A DNA stretch of 64,000 nucleotides, from NCBI GenBank assembly GCA_027704905.1, contig CM051022.1, positions 15,324,975 to 15,388,974 of the forward strand. The letters run 5' to 3'. This document shows positions 55,491-64,000 of the stretch, one piece after another. Under the pieces are notes generated by a model. It made no database searches. It was not told where the DNA came from and saw only the letters and a list, made by a program, of their open reading frames with translations. The stretch comes from Muraenolepis orangiensis. Taxonomy: Eukaryota; Chordata; Actinopteri; Gadiformes; Muraenolepididae. Numbering within the stretch: the first letter of the stretch is position 1; the number at the start of each line of letters is the position of its first letter. The translations under genes and the position numbers were made by a program.

Positions 55491-56115
55491 GGGGGGGGGG
55501 GGGGGGCGCTTGACGTCGTCAGGCGGGTGCGGAGCGACGTCCTCCGGCGGGTGCGGAGCGACGTCGTCTGGCGGGTGCGCAGCGTCGTGAAGCGCAGCGT
55601 CGTGAAGCGCAGCGTCGGACAGCGCAGCGTCGGACAGCGCGGCGCTGTCAGACGGGGGAGGTGCAAGGGAAGCGTGACGTCAGCAGGCAGGAACAGCGCG
55701 GCGTCGGGGGTCCCTCCGCTGAGGAGGGAAGTAATGGCGGTTGTCAGGTCCCAGAGCTGGCCCATCATGACCTGCAGTCCCCGACCCCACCGTTCGCACT
55801 GGGCATCCCACACGGGCTTCCACTGAAAGTATTCGTCGAGGGCCATCTGGGCTAACATGAGCCACCACTCCTTCTCCAGCCTCCGCAGCGCTCGAACCCG
55901 TGATCTGCCACGGCTCCTCAGGGCATCGACCAGGTGCCCCACCCGCTCGAGATCACTGGGGCCCAGGTCGGCTAACCGGTGATCCGTCAGCACCAGCGCC
56001 AATTGGTCCACCAGCGCGAAGTGGCCAGGGCCCAACGGGCCAGTTTAAAGATGCGTCCACAGTCATCGAGAGACCGTATATGTTGCCTCCACTGGTCGAA
56101 GTCGCCGGGGTCCAT
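55481..56115 (-). pseudogene. Unrecognised ORF of the sushi-like LTR element (Gag position)
   Basis: Minus strand. An ATG at 56115, 17 nt after the 5' LTR, reads MDPGDFDQWRQHIRSLDDCG .. IFKL and then hits TGA. A shifted frame takes over at about 56035 (GPGHFALVDQLALVLTDHRL .. LRRLEKEWWLMLAQMALDEY, FQWKPVWDAQCERWGRGLQV) and ends in low-complexity TLR/TSLRT repeats at 55481. The position fits Gag, and the MDP start is common in fish sushi-type elements, but no capsid or zinc-knuckle motif is seen. I do not recognise the protein. No protease, RT or integrase anywhere in the element. Confidence 0.55.
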
Positions 56116-56131
56116 AGCGGTGAGGTCGTTC
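56116..56131 (-). promoter_or_regulatory. Self-priming-type primer binding site
   Basis: Directly inside the 5' LTR the minus strand reads gaacgacctcaccgct. It does not start with TGG, as tRNA-primed sites do. It is complementary, with one extra base, to agcgtgaggtcgtt inside the LTR (plus coordinates 56448-56461), which lies about 28 nt after a TATA-like box, i.e. at the expected transcript 5' end. This is the layout of the Tf1/sushi group. Confidence 0.65.
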
Positions 56132-56582
56132 TGTCACGAGAAGGGAGTGGGTTGGACCCCGAACGCAGACACCGACACAGTGGAGCGATACGAACGGCAA
56201 GGGTGCACGGGGAGGACGATCCGCGGAGTACCGGCAGGTAGTAGACCGATGAGTAGTCCGGGACGGGGGAAGGAGTCTGCGTACCGGGATTTCGGGTGCG
56301 AAGTTCCGGCAGGGGTAGTAGGCAGGCGACGGGTGCGAAGCATTAACTCTGATGGTCCGCAGGCGGCGTCGGGTGCGAAGTACCGGCCGGGTAGTAGGCA
56401 GGCGATGGGTATCAGAACAGACGGGAGAACAACGTGCAGTATATGGTAACGACCTCACGCTGGGGTAACGGATAGACATAGTACATATACCCCAGGTGAG
56501 GTGATTAGAAATTACGTGTGTGTACATACGTTATGTGTGATAGTGAACAGGTGTGTGTGTGTGTGTGTGCGCCGCTAGCGCA
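56132..56582 (-). mobile_element. Family A LTR, 5' LTR (outer end truncated)
   Basis: TGTCACGAG at 56132; matches the other LTRs up to gtgcgccgctagcgca at 56582, where the last about 45 bp are missing and a different repeat follows. On the minus strand the promoter reads tatatgtactatg about 28 nt before agcgtgaggtcgtt. Confidence 0.85.
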
Positions 56583-56597
56583 GCGTAGATATGGTTG

Positions 56598-57030
56598 TAT
56601 ACAGAGGTGGCAAAAGTACAAACATTCTGTACTTAAGTAGAAGTACAGATACTTGTGGATGAAAATACTTTTATAAAAGTAGAAGTACTGATTCCAATTT
56701 TTACTCAAGTAAAAGTAAAGAAAGTACAGACTCGCGGTAAAATAGTCATTTTTACATCTGCTCTTTTTGTGTAAAGCTCATGGAACCTTATGTCAAAATA
56801 ATATAAATATAATAATATAAGGGAATAGGAACTTTATTTAAACTTCTATTACTGCCATTCCATGAATGCCATGAATGTATTCAGCATTTCAACAAAAAGT
56901 AGAAAAACTAGCTCTATTTACTGTCTCCTACATTGTAGATGGGTGACTTATCAGTTAAACCATAATCAGGTATCAGTTATACCTTAACATTTATTGCAAT
57001 GCAAATAGACATTAAATGGACTGCAAGCAT
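56598..57030. mobile_element. Possible hAT-like non-autonomous element
   Basis: Starts acagaggtggcaaaagtaca, then aagtagaagtacagatac and ctcaagtaaaagtaaagaaag, a pattern typical of a widespread fish hAT-type repeat. The far end is unclear. It truncates the 5' LTR of the neighbouring element. A SINE-tail remnant (ccaataaagaggattcaatcc) follows at 57058-57080. Confidence 0.4.
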
Positions 57031-57339
57031 AAATGTATACTCGATATGTATATCTGACCAATAAAGAGGATTCAATCCTCCATGTTCACATCTTGGCTGT
57101 AGGAGCCTTATGTTTGTTTCTTTCATGGCATACGTCAGGTCGCTACCGGATGGCGAAGGGTTATCCTTTACAAGCACAGGTGGAGGTAATCAGGTGCGGA
57201 AATGGCGGTTATGCGGCTGCTGATTCACTCCTTTGTTACAGGTCACCGTCGCTCTCTTTTTCTTTATTGCATCAACCGTGCCAGAGTGACTACAGGAGGG
57301 AAAGGTAGTCGCTATACAAGTAAAAACCCGATCTCACAT

Positions 57340-57838
57340 TGTCACGGATTAGGGTTGGACCCAAATGCAGCACACAGACACCAAGGACAGATTGTGATAT
57401 TTATTACAATCTCACACACACCGACGGGGACAGGCAGAGATGTAGTGGGGAGACAGGCAGGTGATCAGGAACCAGGCAGGGCAGACGAACCAGGCAGGGA
57501 GAGGCAGAGGCGTAGTCAGGGACAGACGGTAGATCGGGAACCAGGCGAGGCAGGCAGGTCCAGGGCAGGCAGGGTCGGCAACGGGAATCAGTCCGGGTAA
57601 ATACTGGAGAGTCTGTCATCAGGAACAATCTGGCCCTGTGTGAGTGTGGGGGGGGGTAGGTTTAAATGGGAACGTTAATAGTGATATACGTTAATAGTGA
57701 GCGTTGCGGGTGATAATTAACAAGGGGGCGTGGCTATGCAGTAGTGTGTAGTTGGAGCGAGGAGACGAGAATGTGGAATGATATAAAGGGGCGTGGCTAT
57801 TCGGGCGAGTGCTGTGGAGGCAGGAGTGCAAACTGACA
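57340..57838. mobile_element. Solo LTR (family B), TSD CACAT
   Basis: TGTCACGGATTAGGG at 57340 to caaactgaca at 57838 (499 bp), with cacat at 57335-57339 and 57839-57843. Shares cccaaatgcagcacacagacacc and the ggcagaggcgtagtcaggga repeats with the LTR at 43784, but with fewer repeat units. Confidence 0.92.
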
Positions 57839-58544
57839 CACATGGAGACTTACTCAACATCTTGGGACCCCGCCGTGAAAAGCAATGAGTGAAATGCAAT
57901 GCGTCGCCAAAACGGACTCTGCGGTGAAAAGTGAAGGAGAAAATAACAATAATAACCTTGAAAGGAATCCCGATTGTGATTGAACGGCTCCAAAGGAAAA
58001 TAAGAGACCATTTCGCACACAGACAAGCAAATTAAAGGGAAAAATCCAAACTCTTGGCATCTAAGGAAAATGTCTCTGCTGTTCAACAACATCTAAAAGA
58101 TTTCAAATAATTATGTCAAAAGGCTTCTGAGCTTCATAACACATTGCTAACTCGGTTCTCTCTTCCGGAGGAGCAGCAGAGAAAACGGCAAACCTGGTTT
58201 TAGTCCAAAATGTCGAACAACGATGTGTTTGTTGAAGCAATATCAACATGGTTAAACAATAATGGATTCTCAAATTAAAATTATGTTGATCAAAATGGAA
58301 ATGATGATGCTGATCAAAATGATAATGTGGATAAAAATGATGGTCAAGATGATATCAATTCGGAGGACAGTGTCTAATGTGCCAAGTTAAATGTCAAGCA
58401 GAAGATCCATTGTAGATCAACTATCTCTGGTACTTCATCTGCACACTTGGAGGCAAGGGCTGAGAAAGCAGCTTTAATGGTGAAAGCGGCTGCTCTGCAA
58501 AGGAGACATGAACTTGAGGCACGAGAGGAACTCTGACAACAAAG

Positions 58545-58988
58545 TCACACCGTCGTCTACTGCTTATTCGTGGTCGGGTCGCGGAGGTAGCAGCCTAGCT
58601 CTGACTGGGGGATCCCGAGGCGTTCCCAGGCCAGTGTGGAGATGTAATCACCCCACCTGTACCTTGGTCTGCCCTGTGGTCTTTTCCCAGTTGGATGTGC
58701 CTGGAAAACCTCCCTCGGGAGGCGACCAAGAAGCATCCTTACTAGATGCCCGAAACCACCTCAACTGGCTCCTTTCTACATGAAGGAGCAGCGGCTCTAC
58801 TCCGAGTCTCTCACGAGTGACTGAGCATCTCACCCTATCCCTCAGGGAGATACCAGCCACCATCCTGAGGAAACTCATTTTGGCCGCTTGTATTCGCAAT
58901 CTCAGCCTTTCGGTCATTGCCCATTGTTCATTACCATAGGTGAGGTATAGAAACGAAGACTGCCTTCTGGCTCAGCTCTCTTTTGGTT
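58545..58988 (-). mobile_element. 5'-truncated LINE in BEL gag, TSD ACAAAG
   Basis: acaaag lies at 58539-58544 and 58989-58994. The minus strand encodes QAAKMSFLRMVAGISLRDRV, TRERLGVEPLLLHVERSQLR and the C-terminal stretch with a deletion. Same family as 42668 and 48815. Confidence 0.88.
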
Positions 58989-59905
58989 ACAAAGGTGCAA
59001 AGTAACACACTGAGGAAAATAAAGGAACAGCTGGACATTGATGCACAGCTAGCTGCTGATGCAAGACTCTCTGTGCTGGAAGGCAGTGATGTTGGAGGAA
59101 AGTCCCATTCAAATGGAATGAATTCCTATGGGAAATTCAACACTACAGGTTACAAAGTGGACTGAACTGCTGGGCACAATGTAATTTGTGGTATCAAAAA
59201 ATAAGAACAAAATCACCACAATGCTTGTTCAACAGCAAATGCCACTTTGCCACAAAGAGAAATAACCATTTTTGATGGTGATCCATTGCAATGTACTTTA
59301 TTAGGACTTTTGAACATTGTAATGAAGAGAGCATAAGCAGTTATCAAGATCAGAACTGGTTAGAAGTTGTCTTCATATGACACCACAACAAGGTTATCAA
59401 AGAGCAAAAGGGCTTTTGAAAGTACACTTTGTTCATGAATACAAGATCGCAACAGCCTACATGGTGGAAGTATTTGCATGGTCTGTTAAGGCAGAGGATG
59501 TTCAGGCATTGAATGCATTTGCTGTTCTTTAGAGGATGTTGCAATGCCATGACTGAGATACTGTTCATGGAAGAGTTACATTTTCCATCAAACTTGAGAA
59601 ACATCATAAAGTGACCATACAAACTGTGGGAAAGCTGGAGGTCTGTAGCCTGTGACATTCAAGAACGACGAGGCTACAGAGCCACATTTCCTGATATGGT
59701 GAACTTTTTGGAGAAGCAAGTAAAGATTTAGTCTCATCCACTCTTCGGTAACATTTCAGATCCACGGCCAAGCACCTTAGCACAGCCTGTTAATAGGAGC
59801 AAGCCGCTAACTAGGAGCAACATCAAAGGAAGCAGCTTTGCAACAACCATTGCAGCGACCAACCACACTTCCCCTCCTAAGCCCATGACATCTAAATACA
59901 TCGTC

Positions 59906-60882
59906 TGTCACGGCCTTTCTAAGGTTTCCAAGTTTTCTACTTCTGCAGGCCGTCGGCCTAGTGAGCTGGTCTGAATTTTTACGCACTTCCGACAATCCAG
60001 TAAAAGTAAGGTGATGTTTATTTCCAAGTTGAAGAATGATGATTGCAATGTTCCAAAATCTTACTGTATTCCAAGATGAATTGTCACAAAAAAGCATGAA
60101 AGTAAAAATGAAGTGAAGTGGTCAAAAAAGTGTATCGCGACCGTCACTAGCCCAGACATTTCTAACCCCGCATTCCCACATACTAACAGGCATTAATAGG
60201 CACTAATAGGCAACACCCGCGACATACAAATGATGAGTGGCCAATCCAAATCAAACGCAGCCAATCTACGTAATTGACACCCAATTTACCAATTGCCAAA
60301 GCGTGCAAGACAGAAAAGGAAAGAAATGTGCAGATACTACTACAAGACCAGATAACTCAAAATAGAAATTCCAATATAAAACTAATACTTTGAGACATAA
60401 CAAAACAAAAATCACAATCATACGAAAACTATAGGATTTACCAAAATGGCTGCAACATTCCGGCCCCTAATTCTTGATTATCAAGCAATTAAATGATACA
60501 TTAGCAGCCATACCAATACAAAACTCTTTATGCGAGATCAAATCTTTTAAATCAATTCATTCAAAGCATTACTAATTGCATGACGATAAACTGTTGCATA
60601 CTTTCAATCAATACACATATCAAAATCAAATTATTATTATTTTTTTTTTTGAAAAATAGTCCATGGTGTCTTCAGGAAAAAATCCCCAAAAAAGGGCTTC
60701 AAAAAAGGTGCGAAAGTTCATAGTTCAAAGTTATACTAATGTAATATGGCGTGTATGCTTGTGTTCAAAAAGATGTATGTTGCATAATGAGGTGTAGAGC
60801 ATATCAGTAAGTGAGTATCAGTGTACATGCAGAGTCAAGCATATGACTCAGTTCAAGGTAACCGCTCACTGCTGTCTTTACA
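59906..60882 (-). mobile_element. 3' LTR of the younger BEL/Pao element
   Basis: The outer end is tgtcacggcc (minus: ..ggccgtgaca). On the minus strand aataaa lies at about 60018-60023. The inner boundary is either TGTAAAGACAGC at 60882, directly after a purine-rich gatggaggtaa, or TGTACACTG at 60827; I favour the first. No second LTR is in the window, since the 5' end lies beyond position 64000, so the boundary cannot be checked here. Confidence 0.6.
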
Positions 60883-63800
60883 TTACCTCCATCAGAAGGC
60901 AGATTTTGTTGATGGGCTTCTCCAAGTTATTTGTTTGCGTCTTCACACGTACCCGCCGAACGAACCCTTGTGAGTCTGCCATTGCCTCAATGATGCGTCC
61001 AATGGGCCAAGAACTTCTCGGCGCCGATTCATCAACAACGAGGACCACATCTCCAACAGCGAAGTTCCTGCGAGTCCTATTCCATTTGTGCCGCTCTTGC
61101 AGCGTGGGCAAGTACTCCTTCACCCACCTTCTCCAAAACAAGTCCGCAATGTATTGGACTTGCCGCCAACGTCTCCGGATGTAGAGGTCCTCTTTCCGGA
61201 ACAATCCAGGTGGTAGGATGGGCTTGACCTTTAGCTGAAGTAAGTGGTTAGGAGTTAACGCTTCCATATCATTTGGATCATCAGACGAGGGCGTGATTGG
61301 ACGGTCATTCAATATGGATTCTACCTCACAGAACACTGTCTGCAAAGCCTCGTCATCCAAGATTTGTTGTTTTACAACTGAGCATAACACCCTCTTTGCC
61401 TCCTGCACCAAGCGCTCCCACACACCTCCGTGATGGGGGCCATGTGGGGGGTTAAACATCCATTTTATTCCATCTTGCATTAAATTACTCTGAATTTTGC
61501 TTTGATTCAGTTCAGAAATGGCTTGCTTTAACTCACGGTTGGAGTTTACGAAGTTGGTCCCATTGTCGGAGCGGATCTCCTTGACTTGTCCTCTGCGGCA
61601 GATGAACCTTCTGATGGCATTTATACAGGAATCTGTATCAAGGGAAAACGCAACCTCCAGGTGGACTGCTCGACAGGTTAGACATGTAAATAGGACACCG
61701 TATCTTTTGGCAAGGCTTCTGCCCCTCTTTACTTCTAATGGCCCAAAGTAGTCTACACCTACATGCGTAAATGGAGGGTGATCAGCTGCAATTCTGTCAA
61801 CAGGAAGATCAGCCATTTTTTGCATACCTGGCTTTTGTCGCTGTCGCTGGCACGTCATGCACTCCCTGATGATTCTTCTAGCTGCCGAGTTGGCTTGAGG
61901 GATCCAGTACTGACGGCGCAGCGTAGACAGCATGTGATTCCTTCCCCTATGGCCAATCTTTTCGTGTACGTACTGTAGAATGAGCTTTGAGACGTGACTG
62001 TTTTTCGGCAGAATTGCAGGGTGCTTTGCTTCTTCAGGCAAGGCTGCCTTGCTTAGCCTACCACCTACTCTCAAAACGCCATCGTTGACAACTGGATCGA
62101 GCTTGTACAGACGGCTTGACTTCTTCACAACACTAGAATGCAATGCTGTCAATTCGTCTCCATAATGCAACAAAGCATGTACAAAGCATATTATGGCCTC
62201 CTCGGCCAAAGCCAAGTCATCAGCTGACAGCTGTGAGTTCAATTGTTTTTCATGCTTAGCACAAACATTACCATTTGTTGTGCACTTTTGTTTTTTCTCT
62301 TTTACTTGCTGCTGGAGCTTTTCTTTAAGCTTTAAAAACCATGCCACAGCTCTTTTGAGTTTTGTCCAACTAGAGTAATAAGTCAATAGCTTGTTGGTGG
62401 GACACATTTCCTGCTCCAACACGGCCGCACAAGACTTACGCTCTTCTCTCACCTCAGGGTCATCCTCTAGGGGGACAGATGTTTCATTCATGGTTGCAGG
62501 CCACTGACACTGAGCTTTTGTCAGAAACTCCGGTCCGCTGATCCAGGTTGAGTTGAGGAAAGGGCCTACTTTCATGCCCCGAGAGGCTACATCTGCAGGG
62601 TTCAGCTTGGAGCTGATGTATCTCCACTGTGTGACTTCTGACAAAGCCCTAATGGTTGACACCCGATTAGCTACATAGGTTTTGAACCGTGAAGTTGTGT
62701 TGGCGATGTACTTTAGGACAGTTGTGCTATCTGACCAAAAGACTGACTGGCTTAGGCTGAGCTCCAGTTGAGCTGAGAGCATCTTGTCTATACGAGCAGC
62801 TACAACAGCAGCTGCAAGTTCCAAGCGTGGTATGGTTACTTGTTTAAGGGGTGCTACTCTTGCTTTCCCAAGAACAAATGCTACACTCACTTCTTGCCTG
62901 CTGTTAGACAGCCTAAGATACGACACAGCACCAAAACCAACTTCACTTGCATCACAAAAGTGATGTAACTGAGCTTCTGTTACCTCTCCAAAGCCTTTGG
63001 GTGTGAAGCATCTACTTACGCTAAATGTGTCAAGCAGAACCAAGTCATCCATCCATCTTTTCCATTCTTGTGCCATCTCCACTGGTACTGCTTCATCCCA
63101 GCCAAACTTCATCTTACACAGACATTGTAGAATTTGCTTTGCAGTAAGAATGACTGGAGCCAGAAACCCCAAGGGGTCATAAATGGAACTTACGGCAGAC
63201 AAAATGCCACGTCTCGTCAGCGGCTTGTGCTTGTCGGTGACGCTGAACGTGAAGACGTCGTCTTCCACATCCCACTGGACTCCCAGAGCTCTTTCCAAGG
63301 GAAGCTGGTCACGGCTGAGGTCCAGGGTCTTTATCCCTTTGGCACGGTTTTCCTGCGGGATCTGGGAAAGAACGGTGCGCTCATTGCAGACCCACTTGTT
63401 GAGCCTGAATCCACCTCTGGCACACACCTCTGTAAGTTGCTGGTAAAGAGAGATGGCCTGCTGTACAGAACTCACAGATTTAAGACAGTCATCGACATAG
63501 AAATTATTCCTGATTGTATTTATGACTTCATCTGGATACAGACCTTGGTTGTCGTCAGCAGTTTTTAACAGAGCATATGTGGCACAGCTGGGAGAGGACA
63601 CTGCTCCAAAGATGTGGACCAACATTCTGTGCTCGGCAAGATCTTTGGTGAGGTCGCCATCAGGCCACCAGAGGAACCGCAGGTAGTTCACATGCTCCTC
63701 AGCCACTCTCACTTGATGGAACATACCTTTGATATCAGTCATCATTACAATTGGCCCTTGGCGAAAGCGGATGAGAACGCCTAGCAATGTGTTCGTCAAG

Positions 63801-64000
63801 TCTGGCCCTTGCAAAAGCTCTTTGTTCAGTGAAGTTCCAGCATAGGTTGAGGCACAATCAAACACAACACGCAATGTTTTCTTTTGTGGGTGGTAGACAC
63901 CATGATGCGGTACATACCACACTTTTCCTTCCTCATGTTTCAGCTGGTCATGCGGGATCACTTCCGAATGGTTTTCGGCACTGACATTTCTCATGAATTC
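60878..64000 (-). CDS. BEL/Pao retrotransposon Pol (RT, RNase H, integrase), 5' end outside window
   Basis: Open for at least 1038 codons from the window edge to TAA at 60878. Counting from the methionine at 63994: RT with MTDIKGMFHQ (D87) and the catalytic NNFYVDDCLKS (YVDD 166-169); a connection (LTRRGILSAVSSIYDPLGFL, about 259-278); RNase H with FCDAS (D348) and FWSDST (D422); a long linker; an integrase zinc domain H677, H682, C712, C715; and catalytic D748 (VDYFG), D810 (SDNGTNF), E860 (GGVWER); then a C-terminal RRRWRQVQYIADLFW .. PRSSWPIGRI segment. Gag and protease would lie beyond the window. All key residues are intact and there is no stop or frameshift, unlike every other retroelement here. 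Retrotransposons of this type reverse-transcribe their RNA and integrate the cDNA. No env is seen. Confidence 0.95.
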   Translation of the reverse strand, partial: EFMRNVSAENHSEVIPHDQLKHEEGKVWYVPHHGVYHPQKKTLRVVFDCASTYAGTSLNKELLQGPDLTNTLLGVLIRFRQGPIVMMTDIKGMFHQVRVAEEHVNYLRFLWWPDGDLTKDLAEHRMLVHIFGAVSSPSCATYALLKTADDNQGLYPDEVINTIRNNFYVDDCLKSVSSVQQAISLYQQLTEVCARGGFRLNKWVCNERTVLSQIPQENRAKGIKTLDLSRDQLPLERALGVQWDVEDDVFTFSVTDKHKPLTRRGILSAVSSIYDPLGFLAPVILTAKQILQCLCKMKFGWDEAVPVEMAQEWKRWMDDLVLLDTFSVSRCFTPKGFGEVTEAQLHHFCDASEVGFGAVSYLRLSNSRQEVSVAFVLGKARVAPLKQVTIPRLELAAAVVAARIDKMLSAQLELSLSQSVFWSDSTTVLKYIANTTSRFKTYVANRVSTIRALSEVTQWRYISSKLNPADVASRGMKVGPFLNSTWISGPEFLTKAQCQWPATMNETSVPLEDDPEVREERKSCAAVLEQEMCPTNKLLTYYSSWTKLKRAVAWFLKLKEKLQQQVKEKKQKCTTNGNVCAKHEKQLNSQLSADDLALAEEAIICFVHALLHYGDELTALHSSVVKKSSRLYKLDPVVNDGVLRVGGRLSKAALPEEAKHPAILPKNSHVSKLILQYVHEKIGHRGRNHMLSTLRRQYWIPQANSAARRIIRECMTCQRQRQKPGMQKMADLPVDRIAADHPPFTHVGVDYFGPLEVKRGRSLAKRYGVLFTCLTCRAVHLEVAFSLDTDSCINAIRRFICRRGQVKEIRSDNGTNFVNSNRELKQAISELNQSKIQSNLMQDGIKWMFNPPHGPHHGGVWERLVQEAKRVLCSVVKQQILDDEALQTVFCEVESILNDRPITPSSDDPNDMEALTPNHLLQLKVKPILPPGLFRKEDLYIRRRWRQVQYIADLFWRRWVKEYLPTLQERHKWNRTRRNFAVGDVVLVVDESAPRSSWPIGRIIEAMADSQGFVRRVRVKTQTNNLEKPINKICLLMEVM

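Larger units (their letters stand above)
52391..56582 (-). mobile_element. Non-autonomous sushi/Tf1-like LTR retroelement with internal minisatellite
   Basis: 5' LTR 56582-56132, PBS, ORF 56115-55481, minisatellite array 2, (duplicated LTR 54478-54013 and flank), array 1, polypurine tract, 3' LTR 52856-52391. It lacks pol entirely, so it would depend on enzymes of a related element. Related LTRs at 27402 and 28829 show the family has spread in this genome. Confidence 0.7.
57085..59905 (+). pseudogene. Decayed BEL/Pao gag, interrupted by a solo LTR and a LINE
   Basis: Strings in broken frames: SNNDVFVEAISTWLNNNGFS, SAHLEARAEKAALMVKAAAL (58440-58510) and, after the LINE, LRKIKEQLDIDAQLAADARL then SVLEGSDV (59010-59090). 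Together these form the coiled-coil segment typical of BEL Gag, followed by NSYG. Later pieces reach HPLFGNISDPRPSTLAQPVN near 59755. The solo LTR (57340-57838) and LINE (58545-58988) are later insertions. It ends at 59905, where the younger minus-strand BEL begins. Confidence 0.65.

Noticed and set aside
53162..55590. Long overlapping frames of 224-312 codons on both strands through the 48-bp array
   Set aside because: A 48-bp unit without stops opens several frames at once; only the minus-strand frame in the element's own sense is a reasonable candidate, and it has no known domain.
57085..64000. Endogenous retrovirus with envelope
   Set aside because: Pol has BEL/Pao features, and no envelope-like frame (signal peptide, furin site, transmembrane segment) is present.

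Overview
The window is vertebrate, almost certainly teleost fish, nuclear DNA. Two signs show this: a multi-exon gene closely matching vertebrate liprin-beta-1 (PPFIBP1), and a repeat content typical of ray-finned fish. That content includes V-SINE-like tRNA SINEs, Tc1 and IS630-like DNA transposons, a PIF/Harbinger-like element, L2 and other LINEs, BEL/Pao elements, sushi-like LTR elements and very long (CT)n, (GT)n and (AT)n microsatellites. Nothing bacterial is present.

Region 1 (about 1-20,160) holds the 3' portion of ppfibp1 on the + strand. I could place 18 coding exons (1708-1810 through 19308-19382). Their reading phases join without a break into a 668-residue C-terminal part: the end of the coiled coil, a basic Ser-rich linker, three SAM domains and a divergent tail ending in TGA, followed by a 3' UTR with AATAAA at 20139. 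One extra 33-nt in-phase microexon (6389-6421) is possible. The introns are packed with microsatellites, minisatellites and SINEs, several of them touching splice sites. The 5' exons lie upstream of the window.

Region 2 (about 20,160-64,000) has no host gene that I can recognise. It is a many-layered transposon graveyard. From 24.3 to 35.9 kb a decayed + strand BEL/Pao element can be followed through three insertion complexes: (i) an LTR (24680-28688, TSD GATC) that contains a TIR element (TSD CTCC), itself containing a Harbinger-like element (TSD CTG) and a solo LTR (TSD GTTCT); (ii) a sushi-type LTR (28829-33665) holding a Tc1 element and a LINE with a 5' inversion; (iii) a LINE fragment that replaces protease and most of RT. 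From 36.5 to 42.5 kb a minus-strand LINE is split by a TIR element and by a 2.8-kb IS630-like transposon. 43.4-51.5 kb holds a gypsy protease remnant with a solo LTR, a nearly full-length L2 LINE and a mosaic of other LINEs. 52.2-56.6 kb is a non-autonomous sushi/Tf1-like LTR element on the minus strand. It has a 48-bp GC-rich minisatellite, an unrecognised ORF, a self-priming-type primer binding site and a 1.62-kb tandem duplication. 57-64 kb contains a solo LTR and a decayed BEL gag (+), into which a younger BEL element (-) with an intact 1038-codon pol reading frame has inserted; that frame runs off the window end.

The most interesting novelty candidates are the 52-56.6 kb LTR element and the insertion stratigraphy that the target-site duplications allow one to read. 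All family names come from recognition by eye, without database searches.
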